Positions 26,304 to 37,145 of a stretch of DNA of 40,457 bases are shown one piece after another. The stretch spans positions 1 through 40,457 of the forward strand of contig CABYTO010000015.1 of the NCBI GenBank assembly GCA_902521995.1, given 5' to 3'. Under the pieces are notes generated by a model. That model was not told the DNA's origin, did not search any database, and saw nothing but the letters and a program-made list of their open reading frames with translations. This DNA is from an uncultured Prochlorococcus sp. Its GTDB lineage: Bacteria > Cyanobacteriota > Cyanobacteriia > PCC-6307 > Cyanobiaceae. How positions within the stretch are numbered: the stretch's first letter is position 1; each line of letters begins with the position of its first letter. Position numbers and translations under genes: made by a program.

Positions 26304-27227
26304 ATGAAATTTCTATTCGTAATAGATCCAATTAAAAATATAAATCCCTTAAAAGATTCAACTGCTGCTTTAATGCAAGCATCATCAAAAAAAAATATTG
26401 AAATCTGGAGTTGTACTCCTCAAGACCTGGAAGCTAGAGGTGATGAAGTATGGGCATCTTCCGTAAAAGTTGAAGTAATTCCATGGATTTCTTTCAAAGA
26501 GAATGATTGCATACCTCTCGCCGAATTTAATTGCATTTGGATGAGAAAAGATCCTCCTGTAAATGAGGCTTATTTATATGCAACCCATCTTTTAGAAGTT
26601 GCCGAAAGAAAAGGAGTAAAAGTAATAAACAAACCCTCATCGTTAAGAGCGTGGAATGAAAAGCTAGGTGCTTTAAGATACAGCCACTTAATGGCACCTA
26701 CAATAGTTGCGAGTAAGGTAAAAGATCTTATTAATTTTGCAAATATAAATAATGAAGTAGTTATAAAACCTCTAGGAGGAAAAGGTGGTCAAGGTGTTAT
26801 AAGGATAAATAAAAATTCTCCAGGAATTAAATCAATCATTGAATTAATCACTTCTCAAGAAGAATTACCAGTTATGATGCAAAAATTTATTCCTGAAGTC
26901 ATAGAGGGTGATAAAAGAATAATTATCGTAAACGGAGAAGCAATTGGATCAATAAATAGGATTCCTCAAGGAGGCGATTTTAGGAGTAATTTAGCGATGG
27001 GAGGCAAGGCTGAACCCACATTATTAACAGAAAAAGAAAAAAGCATCTGCTTAGAATTATCGCAACACTTCAAAGATGAGGGTTTATTTTTTGTAGGTAT
27101 TGATGTAATAAATGGAATGCTTAGCGAGATTAATGTAACCAGTCCAACTGGTTTAAGAGAAATAGAAAATTTATCCAATAAAAATGTTTCAGAGGAAGTT
27201 ATTGAAAAATTAGTAGAAATTATCTAG
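26304..27227 (+). CDS. gshB: Glutathione synthetase
   Basis: A 307-residue prokaryotic GshB that joins gamma-glutamylcysteine and glycine using ATP. The N-terminal [20 protein letters not shown] and [19 protein letters not shown] are typical. The ATP-grasp domain has [43 protein letters not shown] and the metal-binding [19 protein letters not shown]. It is five bases after grxC. Its last eight bases overlap the convergent menF gene. Confidence 0.95.
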   Translation: MKFLFVIDPIKNINPLKDSTAALMQASSKKNIEIWSCTPQDLEARGDEVWASSVKVEVIPWISFKENDCIPLAEFNCIWMRKDPPVNEAYLYATHLLEVAERKGVKVINKPSSLRAWNEKLGALRYSHLMAPTIVASKVKDLINFANINNEVVIKPLGGKGGQGVIRINKNSPGIKSIIELITSQEELPVMMQKFIPEVIEGDKRIIIVNGEAIGSINRIPQGGDFRSNLAMGGKAEPTLLTEKEKSICLELSQHFKDEGLFFVGIDVINGMLSEINVTSPTGLREIENLSNKNVSEEVIEKLVEII

Positions 27228-28632
27228 GGTTTTTAGCGCAAAATATCTGTTTTACTATAGATTCAAATTTTAATTTAATCTCATCTATTTCTTTCTCTAA
27301 AACGGAGCCAGAAACTATACCTGAACCTGCAGTAAATTCAATATTTTCTTCAATACATCTTGCGCCTCTTATTGCCAAAAGAAATGAAGCATTACCTGAT
27401 GAATCAACCCAACCCATTGGAGAAGCATAATTTCCTCTAGGAAAAGACTCAAGAGTATTTATCCAATCCAATGCTGCATTTTTTGGGTATCCACAAACAG
27501 CTGGAGATGGATGTAAGTTTTTAAGCAATTCAAAAGGACAAATATTTTCAACTTTAGATAAAATGAGTGTTTGCAAATGAGAAATATCTCCAAATGAATT
27601 TACCTTGATATCACTTTTTTTAAAGTTTGTTATTTTTGAAACTTCTAAAGATTTAATCAAATGTTGTATTACATAATTATGTTCCTTTAAGTCTTTAGTA
27701 CTTTTTAGGAGTTTCTTAAAATTTGAATTAGTAGAGATAGTTCCAGCAAGAGCCTCTAAAGTTAAATTAGGTTTAGAGAAAGAAAATAATTTTTCTGGAG
27801 ATGCTCCAAATAAAATATCCTTACTATTCCTTTTCCAAACGTATCTACATGTATTTGGTTGCTTCTTTTTAAATCTTTTTAAAATTTCTACTAAATCTAA
27901 TTTATTTTTAAGTTTTATTTTAATCCTATTCGCTAAAACTATCTTTTCGAGGATATCTTTCTCTACTAATTGAATTCCTCTATTTACTACTTTTTTCATA
28001 TTTGTTTTAGAAGTTTCTAAGGAGCGTGAGAAATCATCAATAAAAGGGGAATCAAAACTAGTTTTTAAGCCAGATGATTTTATTAATTCTGAGCCAGAAT
28101 TAATAACTTGATTTCTAATTGTCCATATTTCTTCAATTAATGTTCTTAATGATGATTTACCTTCAACATGACCATTGATTCTTAACCAGCAATTCTTGCC
28201 ACTTTTAGTAATTAATATTTTTGGCAAAATTGCCTCCAAACTAGGAATATCTGAAGGTAAATTCTTATTATTCAAATTTTCAGAGAAAGAAAATAAATAA
28301 ATTATTTTTGAAAGTGCAGAATTATGCGATTCATTAGTTAAGTTAATTAAATTTTTAAAATTCTCAGAATTAAACTCTTTTGCTACCTCAAATCTTTTTG
28401 GGCCATCCAGAGTAACATATTTACACTTCTCGAAAGCTATATATGAAATGCCATCAGATTCCTCCCAAAATGAAGAAAACGGATATTGATTTATTAACAA
28501 TTCATAAACTTGAAATAAATCAATACAAGGAATCTCAACACAAATACTTACTAATCCAGAATTTTCAACTTTCTTATCGAAAGAGGAAAATACATCTTTT
28601 AAAAAATCTGTTAAGTTTAAATCATTTTTCAT
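27220..28632 (-). CDS. menF: Isochorismate synthase (menaquinone/phylloquinone)
   Basis: A 470-residue chorismate-utilising enzyme. The catalytic half shows [52 protein letters not shown] and [17 protein letters not shown]. These match isochorismate synthases rather than TrpE, and the divergent menA-menC-menE genes support this. It makes isochorismate, the first committed step to phylloquinone, the quinone of photosystem I. The N-terminal half is divergent and lysine- and serine-rich. It overlaps gshB tail to tail by eight bases. Confidence 0.9.
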   Translation of the reverse strand: MKNDLNLTDFLKDVFSSFDKKVENSGLVSICVEIPCIDLFQVYELLINQYPFSSFWEESDGISYIAFEKCKYVTLDGPKRFEVAKEFNSENFKNLINLTNESHNSALSKIIYLFSFSENLNNKNLPSDIPSLEAILPKILITKSGKNCWLRINGHVEGKSSLRTLIEEIWTIRNQVINSGSELIKSSGLKTSFDSPFIDDFSRSLETSKTNMKKVVNRGIQLVEKDILEKIVLANRIKIKLKNKLDLVEILKRFKKKQPNTCRYVWKRNSKDILFGASPEKLFSFSKPNLTLEALAGTISTNSNFKKLLKSTKDLKEHNYVIQHLIKSLEVSKITNFKKSDIKVNSFGDISHLQTLILSKVENICPFELLKNLHPSPAVCGYPKNAALDWINTLESFPRGNYASPMGWVDSSGNASFLLAIRGARCIEENIEFTAGSGIVSGSVLEKEIDEIKLKFESIVKQIFCAKNPR

Positions 28633-28733
28633 TACTTATTGAAAATAACTAAAAATGATGCAATAAAGTAAAAAATGTAACTCAATTTATAAACTACATC
28701 CAATAATTATCTAATTTTGCGTGTTAATTAAAA

Positions 28734-29651
28734 ATGGACGAAGATAAAAAAAAATTATGGAAAAAAGCAATAAAATGGCCTCTTTATTCTGTGGCCATAC
28801 TTCCAGTTTTAATAACAGGAGCTTACTTGCTCAATCAATATGAAGAGGTAAAAATTTATAATTTAATTTCATTTACTTTAGCTGCAATTTTGATATTACT
28901 TTGGGAAAATCTAACTAATGATTTATACGACGCAGAAACAGGAATCGATGAATTTAAATTCCATTCAATTGTAAATCTTGTAAAAAATAAAAAAATAATT
29001 TCATTTATTGCATATACATCTCTAATTATTGGTTTATTAATAATTTTAATTATTTCAGTATCAACAAGTATAAACATTTTTATTTTGGTGGCAGCTTGCT
29101 GCTTCTTAGGATACTTATATCAAGGTCCTCCTTTTAGATTAGGCTATCAAGGTTTAGGAGAACCTTTATGCTGGCTTGCATTTGGACCTTTTGCGTACTC
29201 TGCAGTCTTAATTGCGTTAAATCCGTCTAATATTTACTTCGAAGATATTCCATGGAAAGTTTCTTTATTACTTGGTTCAGGACCTTCCTTGGCAACAACT
29301 CTTGTGTTATTTTGTTCTCATTTTCATCAAATTTCTGAAGATAAAAAGCATGGGAAAAATTCACCTTTAGTTCGCTTAGGGGCAAAAAAAGGTTCTCAAT
29401 TTGTGCCTTGGATAATTTTTACAATATATATTTTTCAACTTTTCACAATAGTTTATGGATTTATTCCAGTTTTTTGCATCCTTTATTTGCTTAGTTTCCC
29501 TCAAGCAACAAGACTTATAAATTTATTAAAATCTTCGTATGCAAAACCTTCTGCAATAAAAAATTGCAAATTCATCGCAATAAAATTTCAAACTCTTAAT
29601 GGAATTGGTTTAATCACAGGATTAATATTTAATTACTTGCTAAATAAATGA
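28734..29651 (+). CDS. menA: 1,4-dihydroxy-2-naphthoate phytyl/prenyltransferase
   Basis: A 305-residue UbiA-family membrane protein with about eight hydrophobic segments. The two aspartate-rich motifs are NDLYDAETGID (about residues 63-73) and SHFHQISEDKKHGKNS, with GYLYQGPPFRLGYQGLGE between them. It attaches the phytyl tail to dihydroxynaphthoate in phylloquinone synthesis. The stop overlaps the menC start as ATGA. It is divergent from menF with a 101-base gap. Confidence 0.92.
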   Translation: MDEDKKKLWKKAIKWPLYSVAILPVLITGAYLLNQYEEVKIYNLISFTLAAILILLWENLTNDLYDAETGIDEFKFHSIVNLVKNKKIISFIAYTSLIIGLLIILIISVSTSINIFILVAACCFLGYLYQGPPFRLGYQGLGEPLCWLAFGPFAYSAVLIALNPSNIYFEDIPWKVSLLLGSGPSLATTLVLFCSHFHQISEDKKHGKNSPLVRLGAKKGSQFVPWIIFTIYIFQLFTIVYGFIPVFCILYLLSFPQATRLINLLKSSYAKPSAIKNCKFIAIKFQTLNGIGLITGLIFNYLLNK

Positions 29652-30613
29652 ACTTAATATTTCAAAAAAAATCTTATAGCTTTAAGTTATCGGCCAAAGT
29701 AGAAAATTCTAAAACCAATTACCATACAAAATCAGGTTGGATAATTAAATTAATAAGTAATGATAAAAAAATAGGGTTTGGAGAAGTTTCACCGCTACAT
29801 AAAAAAGACTTAAAAAAGTGTGCGAAACAACTAGATATGATCCCTGAGTATATAGAGGAATTTAATTTATCTGAGCAAATAAATATTTTTCACCCATGCA
29901 TTCAATCTGCAATAAATTCTGCATTAGCTGAGATTAATGGAAAAATAATTTTTAAAGAAAACTACTACTTTGATGAAATTGGTAAAACAGCCATATTGTT
30001 AAATCATGAAAATGTAGTTTCAGATCTAAATGATATTAAAAAAAGACATTGTGATATTGGAAAATCATTAACCTTAAAATGGAAAGTAGCACTAAAAAAT
30101 AACCATGAGGAAGAAGCAAAATTAGAAGAAATTTTAAGCAAAATAGGTAATAATATTAAGTTAAGAATAGATGCTAATGGTTCTTGGGGAAGAGAGATAG
30201 CTAATAGATGGGCTGATATTTTGAAAGATAATAAAAATATAGATTGGTTAGAACAACCTCTCTGTGTTGATGATATTGATGGACTGACAGAACTAAACAA
30301 AAAAATTCCAATAGCTTTAGACGAATCACTTTTAAAATTTCCAACTTTGATTGATGAGTGGAAGGGTTGGCAAATTAGAAGGCCTTCTCAAGAAAATAAT
30401 CCAGTTAAGCTTTTAAGAGAATTAGAAAATAAAAAAGCTTTAATATCTATAAGTACCTCATTTGAAACTGGAATAGGAAAGAGATGGCTCCATCATTTAT
30501 CTTCTCTACAATTACAAGGACCAACACCAAAAGTTCCTGGTTTAGCAATGAATAAATTCCCTAATTCGTTTCTATTTTTAAATGAAGCAAAAACGATATG
30601 GGATCAACTATGA
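29648..30613 (+). CDS. menC: o-Succinylbenzoate synthase
   Basis: A 321-residue enolase-superfamily protein that dehydrates SHCHC to o-succinylbenzoate. Active-site elements are LTLKWKVALKN (catalytic lysines), RIDANGSWG (metal Asp), DWLEQPL (metal Glu) and IALDESL (metal Asp). The second lysine lies near WQIRRPSQ, where the family has KP and here RP is read, so that position deserves alignment. It overlaps menA by four bases (ATGA) and menE likewise. Confidence 0.88.
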   Translation: MNLIFQKKSYSFKLSAKVENSKTNYHTKSGWIIKLISNDKKIGFGEVSPLHKKDLKKCAKQLDMIPEYIEEFNLSEQINIFHPCIQSAINSALAEINGKIIFKENYYFDEIGKTAILLNHENVVSDLNDIKKRHCDIGKSLTLKWKVALKNNHEEEAKLEEILSKIGNNIKLRIDANGSWGREIANRWADILKDNKNIDWLEQPLCVDDIDGLTELNKKIPIALDESLLKFPTLIDEWKGWQIRRPSQENNPVKLLRELENKKALISISTSFETGIGKRWLHHLSSLQLQGPTPKVPGLAMNKFPNSFLFLNEAKTIWDQL

Positions 30614-31812
30614 AAAATAAAATTCATACTATTGAAGTTGAAAATAACGAAACTCAATCTGTAGAAAAAATTATTGAAAAAATTAGAGATAATAAAATTA
30701 TTTATGTAAAAAACAAATTTTATGAAGACAAAGATGTATTAGATTCAATTACTGAAAATGGGCCAGCAATTATCTTAAACAGTAGTGGGAGTTCTGGAAA
30801 ACCTAGACAATGTTTTCACCATTTAAATAATCTTAAATTATCTGCAACTACATCAGGTCAATGGCTAATAGAGCAAGGATTTGAATTACAAAACTGCTTA
30901 ATTTTAAATACTTTACCCCTAAACCATATAAGTGGATTAATGCCAATTTTTAGAAGTCAAACTTGGGGATGTGATTGTATTAATATTTCTCCGAATTTGA
31001 TAAAAAAAACTCGAGAACTTTTACTTTTCACAATTAAATTTAAAAAAAACAAAAAACACTTGATTACATCATTAGTGCCTACCCAATTACAAAGACTTTT
31101 AGCTCAAAAAGATGGAATTAGTTGGCTAAAAATTTTTGATCTAATTTGGGTAGGTGGAGCTTCAATTTCAGACGAAACTGCAGAACAATGCATAAAAGAA
31201 AAAATAAAATTAGCACCTTGTTACGGCGCAACTGAAACAGCAGCAATGGTTACGAGTTTAAAACCAAAAGAATTCTTAATGGGTTTTAAAAATGTTGGAG
31301 AAATACTACCTGATACAAAAATAAGAATTAACGCACAAGGATTAATCGAAATAAAATCAGCCAGAATTGGAATCGAAATAATAGACTCTTTAAAAACTGA
31401 AAATTTCAAAAATAAAAATGGGTGGTGGCAAACAAGTGATTTAGGTGAAATTAAGCAAATCAATAATTCTTACTATTTAAAATTTGTTGGAAGAAGTGAT
31501 AATGCCTTTAATTCAGGAGGAGAAGTTGTTTTCCCTGAAGTAATTGAATCTAGATTAAATGATTTCATTATGAAAGAAAATATCCCAATTAATAAATTCA
31601 ATATTGCGAAAGTATCTAACAAATTATGGGGAAATAAAATTAAAGTAATAGTTGAATTTAGAGAACTTACAAATGATAAAAATATTGAAATTTCTTTAAA
31701 TTTATTAAAAAATTTTTCTCAAAGTTGGCCTAAACATGAAAAGCCTGAAAAGTGGATTGTTAAAAACAAAAATAGCATTACAGAAAAAATAAACTATAAA
31801 TTTAAAAAATAA
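30610..31812 (+). CDS. menE: o-Succinylbenzoate--CoA ligase
   Basis: An adenylate-forming enzyme of 400 residues (404 if the in-frame ATG at 30598 is used). I prefer 30610 because it overlaps the menC stop as ATGA, like menA-menC. The AMP-loop is NSSGSSGKPRQC, the acyl-adenylate motif is CYGATETAAMV, and the hinge region is GWWQTSDLGEI with GRSDNAFNSGGE. The C-terminal lysine segment is SITEKINYKFKK. It is shorter than most family members (about 450-490), mainly at the N-terminus, where only a brief acyl-CoA synthetase lead-in remains. It activates o-succinylbenzoate for MenB, which is not in the window. Confidence 0.88.
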   Translation: MKNKIHTIEVENNETQSVEKIIEKIRDNKIIYVKNKFYEDKDVLDSITENGPAIILNSSGSSGKPRQCFHHLNNLKLSATTSGQWLIEQGFELQNCLILNTLPLNHISGLMPIFRSQTWGCDCINISPNLIKKTRELLLFTIKFKKNKKHLITSLVPTQLQRLLAQKDGISWLKIFDLIWVGGASISDETAEQCIKEKIKLAPCYGATETAAMVTSLKPKEFLMGFKNVGEILPDTKIRINAQGLIEIKSARIGIEIIDSLKTENFKNKNGWWQTSDLGEIKQINNSYYLKFVGRSDNAFNSGGEVVFPEVIESRLNDFIMKENIPINKFNIAKVSNKLWGNKIKVIVEFRELTNDKNIEISLNLLKNFSQSWPKHEKPEKWIVKNKNSITEKINYKFKK

Positions 31813-31815
31813 TAA

Positions 31816-32268
<453 letters not shown>

Positions 32269-32277
32269 TTAAAGAAA

Positions 32278-33465
32278 TTATCTATCAACAGATCCCATAA
32301 TGACATCTATTGAACCAAGGATTGCCATAATATCAGCGATTTTGGCACCTTTAAGAATATGAGGCAATATTTGCAGATTATTTAAATCAGCTGCTCTGAT
32401 TTTAAATCTCCATGGGGTAACTTCATTATTTCCTTGAATAAATACACCTATTTCTCCTTTGCCGGACTCTAATCTTGTATATAATTCTCCGTTAGGAATT
32501 TTAAAAGTTGGAGCAACCTTCTTAGCTACATATTGATAGTCAATACCAAATATTTCACTTTTCTTATCTTCAGTCGACATTCTTTGAGCTTCTAAATTTT
32601 CTGTTGGACCTCCTGGAATCATTTTGCAGGCTTGGCGAATGATGCTTAGTGATTGTCTCATCTCTTCAACTCTTACTCGATATCTCGCATAACAATCTCC
32701 TTCTTTTTCCGAAGCAATCTGCCAATCAAAATCGTCATAACATTCATAACTATCGACTTTCCTTAAATCCCAGGAAACTCCAGAAGCTCTAAGCATTGGC
32801 CCAGACAAAGACCAATTAATTGCCTGGTCTCTTTGTATTGTTCCTAGACCTTCAATTCTTTTTCTAAAAATTGGATTATTTGTAATTAATTTTTCATATT
32901 CATCTATCTTAGGACCAAACCAATCGCAAAAGTCTATACATTTTTCTAACCATCCGTATGGGAGATCACATGCGACACCGCCTATCCTAAAGAAATTATT
33001 ATTTATTAGCCTTTGTCCAGTAGCAGCTTCCCAGAGATCATAGATCATCTCTCTTTCTCTAAAAATATAGAAAAATGGAGTTTGAGCTCCTACGTCTGCT
33101 AAAAAGGGACCAAGCCATAAAAGATGATTAGCAATACGATTAAGTTCGAGCATAAGAACTCTGATGTAACTCGCTCTTTTGGGAACTGGAATATTAGCTA
33201 ATCTTTCAGGAGCATTTACTACAATAGCTTCATAAAACATTCCTGCTGCATAATCCATTCTGCTTACATAAGGGACATACATTACATTTGTTCTATTTTC
33301 AGCTATCTTTTCCATTCCTCTATGTAAATATCCAATTACTGGCTCACAATCAATGACATTCTCACCATCAAGAGTTACAACTAACCTTAAAACCCCATGC
33401 ATTGAGGGATGGTGAGGGCCAAAATTGACCACCATTGGTTCTGTTCTAGTCTCTAGCTGAGCCAT
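32278..33465 (-). CDS. ndhH: NAD(P)H-quinone oxidoreductase subunit H
   Basis: A 395-residue NDH-1 49-kDa-type subunit, close to the usual 394. It opens with [23 protein letters not shown] and has [27 protein letters not shown] and [13 protein letters not shown] ([21 protein letters not shown]) segments. The C-terminus is [15 protein letters not shown] ([25 protein letters not shown]). It forms part of the quinone-binding arm of the thylakoid NDH-1 complex used in cyclic electron flow and respiration. It is divergent from rsmH, with a 38-base gap. Confidence 0.97.
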   Translation of the reverse strand: MAQLETRTEPMVVNFGPHHPSMHGVLRLVVTLDGENVIDCEPVIGYLHRGMEKIAENRTNVMYVPYVSRMDYAAGMFYEAIVVNAPERLANIPVPKRASYIRVLMLELNRIANHLLWLGPFLADVGAQTPFFYIFREREMIYDLWEAATGQRLINNNFFRIGGVACDLPYGWLEKCIDFCDWFGPKIDEYEKLITNNPIFRKRIEGLGTIQRDQAINWSLSGPMLRASGVSWDLRKVDSYECYDDFDWQIASEKEGDCYARYRVRVEEMRQSLSIIRQACKMIPGGPTENLEAQRMSTEDKKSEIFGIDYQYVAKKVAPTFKIPNGELYTRLESGKGEIGVFIQGNNEVTPWRFKIRAADLNNLQILPHILKGAKIADIMAILGSIDVIMGSVDR

Positions 33466-33503
33466 TCGAAATTTAACTTCTACACAAATCTTAGTCGAAA
33501 GTT

Positions 33504-34406
33504 ATGCAAACTGACCTATCTGATTCATCTTTTTTCAATCATAAATCAGTTATGAAAGATGAGATTATGGCCTCATTAGAACATTACCCACTTATACATA
33601 ACAATCAACTTAAGGGAATAGACGCAACTTTAGGCGGAGGCGGGCACTCTTATCATTTATTGAGAAAATATTCTGATTTAAATATAATTGGACTTGATCA
33701 AGATCCATTCGCAAGAAAATCAGCATTAAAAAAACTTGATGAGTTTAAAAGTAGGATTGATATAAGGGCTTCAAATTTTGCGGATTTTGTACCAAAAGAA
33801 AAAGTTTCTTTTGTGATTGCAGATCTTGGAGTAAATAGTAACCAACTTGATGACCCTAAAAGAGGATTTAGTTTCCAAAAAGATGGTCCGCTTGATATGC
33901 GCATGAATCCTTTGCTTGATGTTGATGCAGAGAAATTAATTGAGGTTTTAAATGAAAAAGATCTAGCTAACCTAATATATAAATATGGAGATGAGAGATT
34001 ATCAAGAAAGATTGCTAGGAAAATAAAATTAGATTTGAAGGAAAATGGAAAATATTCTGGGACAAAAGAGTTAGCTTACTCTATTGCAGGCTGCTTCCCA
34101 CCAAAACAAAGATATAAAAAAATACATCCAGCAACAAGAACATTTCAAGCACTAAGAATTGCTGTTAATAAAGAAATTGAAGTATTAGAAAAATTTTTGC
34201 AAGTTGTACCTGAATGGCTTTTGCCAGGGGGTATTATTTCTATTATTAGTTTTCATTCTCTTGAGGATAGGTTAGTTAAAAGTTGTTTTAAGAATGATCA
34301 AAGACTAAAAAACCTGACAAAAAAGCCAATAACTCCTTCCGAAGAAGAAGTCGAACTTAATAAAAGAGCTAGAAGTGGAAAATTAAGAATTGCTCAATTA
34401 AATTAA
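33504..34406 (+). CDS. rsmH: 16S rRNA (cytosine-N4)-methyltransferase RsmH
   Basis: A 300-residue methyltransferase that modifies C1402 in the decoding centre. SAM-binding elements are GIDATLGGGGHSYHLL and IIGLDQDPFA. Other core parts are IADLGVNSNQLDDPKRGFSF, GPLDMRMNP, ATRTFQALRIAVNKE and ISFHSLEDRLVKS. The C-terminal SEEEVELNKRARSGKLRIAQ is the conserved tail. No mra or fts genes flank it, unlike the usual dcw cluster. It converges on the cysteine desulfurase gene with 13 bases between. Confidence 0.96.
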   Translation: MQTDLSDSSFFNHKSVMKDEIMASLEHYPLIHNNQLKGIDATLGGGGHSYHLLRKYSDLNIIGLDQDPFARKSALKKLDEFKSRIDIRASNFADFVPKEKVSFVIADLGVNSNQLDDPKRGFSFQKDGPLDMRMNPLLDVDAEKLIEVLNEKDLANLIYKYGDERLSRKIARKIKLDLKENGKYSGTKELAYSIAGCFPPKQRYKKIHPATRTFQALRIAVNKEIEVLEKFLQVVPEWLLPGGIISIISFHSLEDRLVKSCFKNDQRLKNLTKKPITPSEEEVELNKRARSGKLRIAQLN

Positions 34407-34419
34407 AAGCCAATAATTT

Positions 34420-35565
34420 CTATCGTAATGATCTGATTGTATTTGTAAGAATATGAATTGCTTGTTTTATATCTTTTGAATTAGTACTTAATCCAATACT
34501 TAACCTTATTGAAGATTCTGCTTCTTTCAGAGATCTACCTAAGGCTAGTAAGACATGAGATGGTTCACCACTACTACATGCAGATCCAGTAGAACAAATT
34601 ATTTTAGATTTTAAAAGTTTATGAAACTTTGCTCCGTTCAAATCCAATACAGTCAAATTTAAATTGTGAGGTAATCTTTTTTCTATGGAGCCATTAATTA
34701 ATAAACCAGAATTATTTTTTAACAACCCCTCTAAAAGGTTATTTCTATAAAAAAGTAATTTCTCAGCATTATTTTTTTGATTAAGAACTGCTATCTCTAT
34801 TGCTTTAGCAAAGCCAACGACTAGAGGAAGAGGTAATGTGCCAGACCTAAGACCATATTCCTGACCTCCTCCCACAATTAAAGGCTCAAGATTAATTTCT
34901 TCATCAATCAAAAGAAGTCCTATCCCTTTAGGACCATATATTTTGTGAGAACTAATCGTTATCATATTTACGTCTGATAAAAGATTATCTAATTCGATAT
35001 AACCTAAACATTGTGCGAAATCAGAGTGCAAAGTTATTCCCCTCGATTTACATATCTTTGAAATATTCTCTAGAGGCTGAATAACTCCAATTTCGTTATT
35101 TGCCAGCATGACACTGACCAGAAATGTATCTTCTCTTATATTTTTTTTGAATTGTTCTTCTGAAATTAAGCCATCTTTCTCAGGATTAATTTCTGTAACC
35201 ATAAATCCTTCTTTTTTTAGTTGGTTTAGGGGCTCCAAAACTGCTTTATGCTCCGTTTTTAAGGTAATAATATGTCCATAATTTCCTCTTCTTTTATGGT
35301 AATTCCTAGCAAAACCTAATAAGGCTAAGTTATTAGATTCTGTTGCCCCACTTGTAAAAATAACTTTTTTATTCTTAAGTAATAAATTTTGTTCTATTTT
35401 TTCTCTTGAGGCTTCTAATATAGCGCTTGCGTTAATACCAGCCAAATTAGATTTGCTTGAAGGGTTAGAAAATATATCAACCCAAAAAGGTTTCATAGCA
35501 TCAACAACATCTTTAGAGCAAGGAGTCGAAGATTGATAGTCTAGTAGTATGGGAGTTGTTAGCAT
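34420..35565 (-). CDS. Cysteine desulfurase (NifS/IscS family)
   Basis: A 381-residue PLP enzyme that takes sulfur from cysteine for Fe-S clusters and thiolated tRNA. Elements: LDYQSSTPCSKDVVDAM, FTSGATESNNLALLGFA, LHSDFAQCLG, the Schiff-base lysine in ISSHKIYGPKGIGLLL and the catalytic cysteine in STGSACSSGEPSHVLLALG. The cysteine loop type is group I (IscS/NifS), not SufS. The exact paralogue cannot be named. It is divergent from the response regulator gene (59-base gap). Confidence 0.92.
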   Translation of the reverse strand: MLTTPILLDYQSSTPCSKDVVDAMKPFWVDIFSNPSSKSNLAGINASAILEASREKIEQNLLLKNKKVIFTSGATESNNLALLGFARNYHKRRGNYGHIITLKTEHKAVLEPLNQLKKEGFMVTEINPEKDGLISEEQFKKNIREDTFLVSVMLANNEIGVIQPLENISKICKSRGITLHSDFAQCLGYIELDNLLSDVNMITISSHKIYGPKGIGLLLIDEEINLEPLIVGGGQEYGLRSGTLPLPLVVGFAKAIEIAVLNQKNNAEKLLFYRNNLLEGLLKNNSGLLINGSIEKRLPHNLNLTVLDLNGAKFHKLLKSKIICSTGSACSSGEPSHVLLALGRSLKEAESSIRLSIGLSTNSKDIKQAIHILTNTIRSLR

Positions 35566-35624
35566 TATGTTTAGTATATAAAATTCTCTTTATTACTAGA
35601 AAATCAAACTAAAGCATTTAAGAA

Positions 35625-36353
35625 ATGGATGAAATTAATCAAATAAATAATGAACCGGTAAGAAAATCAAGAATTTTATTAGTTGATGATGAGCCTGGTT
35701 TAAGAACAGCTGTGAAAACATTTCTAGAAGATGAAGGCTTTGAAATATTTATTGCAGTTGATGGAGAGGATGGCTGGGAAAAAGCTCAAACAGTTTTCCC
35801 CGATTTGATAATTAGCGATATTATGATGCCCCGAGCCAACGGTTATGCTTTATTAGAAAAAATCAGAAAGGATGAAAAATTAGGAGGAACTCCAGTTATT
35901 TTTCTAACTGCAAAAGGAATGACCCTAGACAGAACCGAAGGTTATCTTGCAGGAGTTGATGATTATATTTCCAAACCTTTTGACCCTGATGAATTAGCTG
36001 CAAGAGTTAAAAATGTAATCAACAGACAAGAACGTTTACTTAAAGAAGCAGCACGATTCGCAGATATTGATGTAAGCAAAATGGCGAAACAAATTACTGA
36101 AATAAAATCTATGCTCACAGATCAAAACCAGACTAATCCAGAAAACAAAATAAATCTTCCTAGTTTTACTCCAAGAGAAGCAAGTGTACTTCAACTAGTA
36201 GCAGAAGGTCTGATGAACAAGGAAATTGCGAGACAGCTTGAAACATCTATTAGAAATGTTGAGAAATATGTAAGTAGACTTTTTATCAAGACAGGTACAT
36301 CTAGCCGAACTGAATTAGTTCGTTATGCACTTGAAAATCATTTAGTAAAATAA
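35625..36353 (+). CDS. Response regulator, receiver plus LuxR-type DNA-binding domain
   Basis: A 242-residue regulator. The receiver (about residues 15-130) has the acidic pair in LLVDDEPGL, phospho-Asp in IISDIMMPRANGY, Thr in VIFLTAKG and Lys in YISKPFDPDE. A helical linker (about 135-175) leads to a LuxR-type HTH: LPSFTPREASVLQLVAEGLMN, KEIARQLETSIRNVEKYVSRLF. The NarL/FixJ-like layout resembles the plastid Ycf29 group. No histidine kinase gene is adjacent, so the partner is unknown. It abuts chlM, convergent, by four bases. Confidence 0.9.
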   Translation: MDEINQINNEPVRKSRILLVDDEPGLRTAVKTFLEDEGFEIFIAVDGEDGWEKAQTVFPDLIISDIMMPRANGYALLEKIRKDEKLGGTPVIFLTAKGMTLDRTEGYLAGVDDYISKPFDPDELAARVKNVINRQERLLKEAARFADIDVSKMAKQITEIKSMLTDQNQTNPENKINLPSFTPREASVLQLVAEGLMNKEIARQLETSIRNVEKYVSRLFIKTGTSSRTELVRYALENHLVK

Positions 36354-36357
36354 ATAA

Positions 36358-37056
36358 TTAAATTTTTTCGAATTCAATTAGTTTTGAGAAATAAAAAGGA
36401 GCTTGATTTAATTTCTTTTTAACCACTTTAAATCCTTTTTCTTTAGCAGCATTAATGATGCCCGTTTCTTTTAATGTATATGCTCTTGTAGTTTTACTTG
36501 GCCCAGGAAATAATTTCCCAATATTTTTTAGAACAGCAAGAACTGGAGTATAAGGAGCAAAGCTTACGATTAGTTTTTCTTTGCTTAAATCGCATAGATG
36601 TTGGACCATTTCTTCTGCAACCGGTTGAGGATAATGAATAAACACATCCAAACAAACTACAACATCAAATAATCCTTTTAATTTTTCCAGATCACAAACT
36701 TCATACTTGATTCTACCTTGGTTCAAACCTAATTCATTAATGCGTTTTTTTGTTTCTTTTATCATTTCAGAAGAAATATCGCTTACCTGTATTTCTTTTA
36801 TACCAAGTCTTAGTAAAGGTATGGAAAGACTTCCTACACCACATCCTGCATCACAATAACTTTTTTTTGTTAGTTCAGGATAATTTCTGATGTATGAGAC
36901 CACATCATCTACAGTTTTTTGATGACCTTTCCTAATATTTTTCTGAACTGTATTAATTTCATCAGATTTGCTATAAATTTTATTCCATCTTTCAAAGCCA
37001 GTACCATTAAAATACTCCCTAACTTCACTTTTTTCGATAATCTTATTTGACGTCAT
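36358..37056 (-). CDS. chlM: Magnesium-protoporphyrin IX methyltransferase
   Basis: A 232-residue SAM methyltransferase of chlorophyll synthesis, which esterifies the C13 propionate of Mg-protoporphyrin IX. It shows EYFNGTGFERWNKIYS, GHQKTVDDVVSYI, the SAM loop CDAGCGVGSLSIPLL and DVVVCLDVFIHYPQP. The C-terminal FSKLIEFEKI is typical. Its neighbours are not other chl genes. It is divergent from purE, with an 89-base gap holding a TATAAT box that points to chlM. Confidence 0.94.
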   Translation of the reverse strand: MTSNKIIEKSEVREYFNGTGFERWNKIYSKSDEINTVQKNIRKGHQKTVDDVVSYIRNYPELTKKSYCDAGCGVGSLSIPLLRLGIKEIQVSDISSEMIKETKKRINELGLNQGRIKYEVCDLEKLKGLFDVVVCLDVFIHYPQPVAEEMVQHLCDLSKEKLIVSFAPYTPVLAVLKNIGKLFPGPSKTTRAYTLKETGIINAAKEKGFKVVKKKLNQAPFYFSKLIEFEKI

Positions 37057-37118
37057 AATATTCTATGAAAATTTATTCTTTTTATACTAACTAACTGGCG
37101 CCAAATTAATTGCACGCC

Positions 37119-37124
37119 ATTATA
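37119..37124 (-). promoter_or_regulatory. Candidate -10 box for chlM
   Basis: Read on the minus strand this is a perfect TATAAT, with the start site expected near 37112. That would give a leader of about 55 bases containing the palindrome TGGCGCCA (37096-37103). No good -35 match sits at 17 bases; a CTGACA lies at 22. The box alone supports the call. Confidence 0.35.
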
Positions 37125-37145
37125 GGAAAGAATTGATTTGTTATT

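Noticed and set aside
30598..30609. Upstream ATG for menE adding MGST
   Set aside because: The ATGA overlap at 30610 repeats the menA-menC arrangement and loses no conserved residue; either start is possible.
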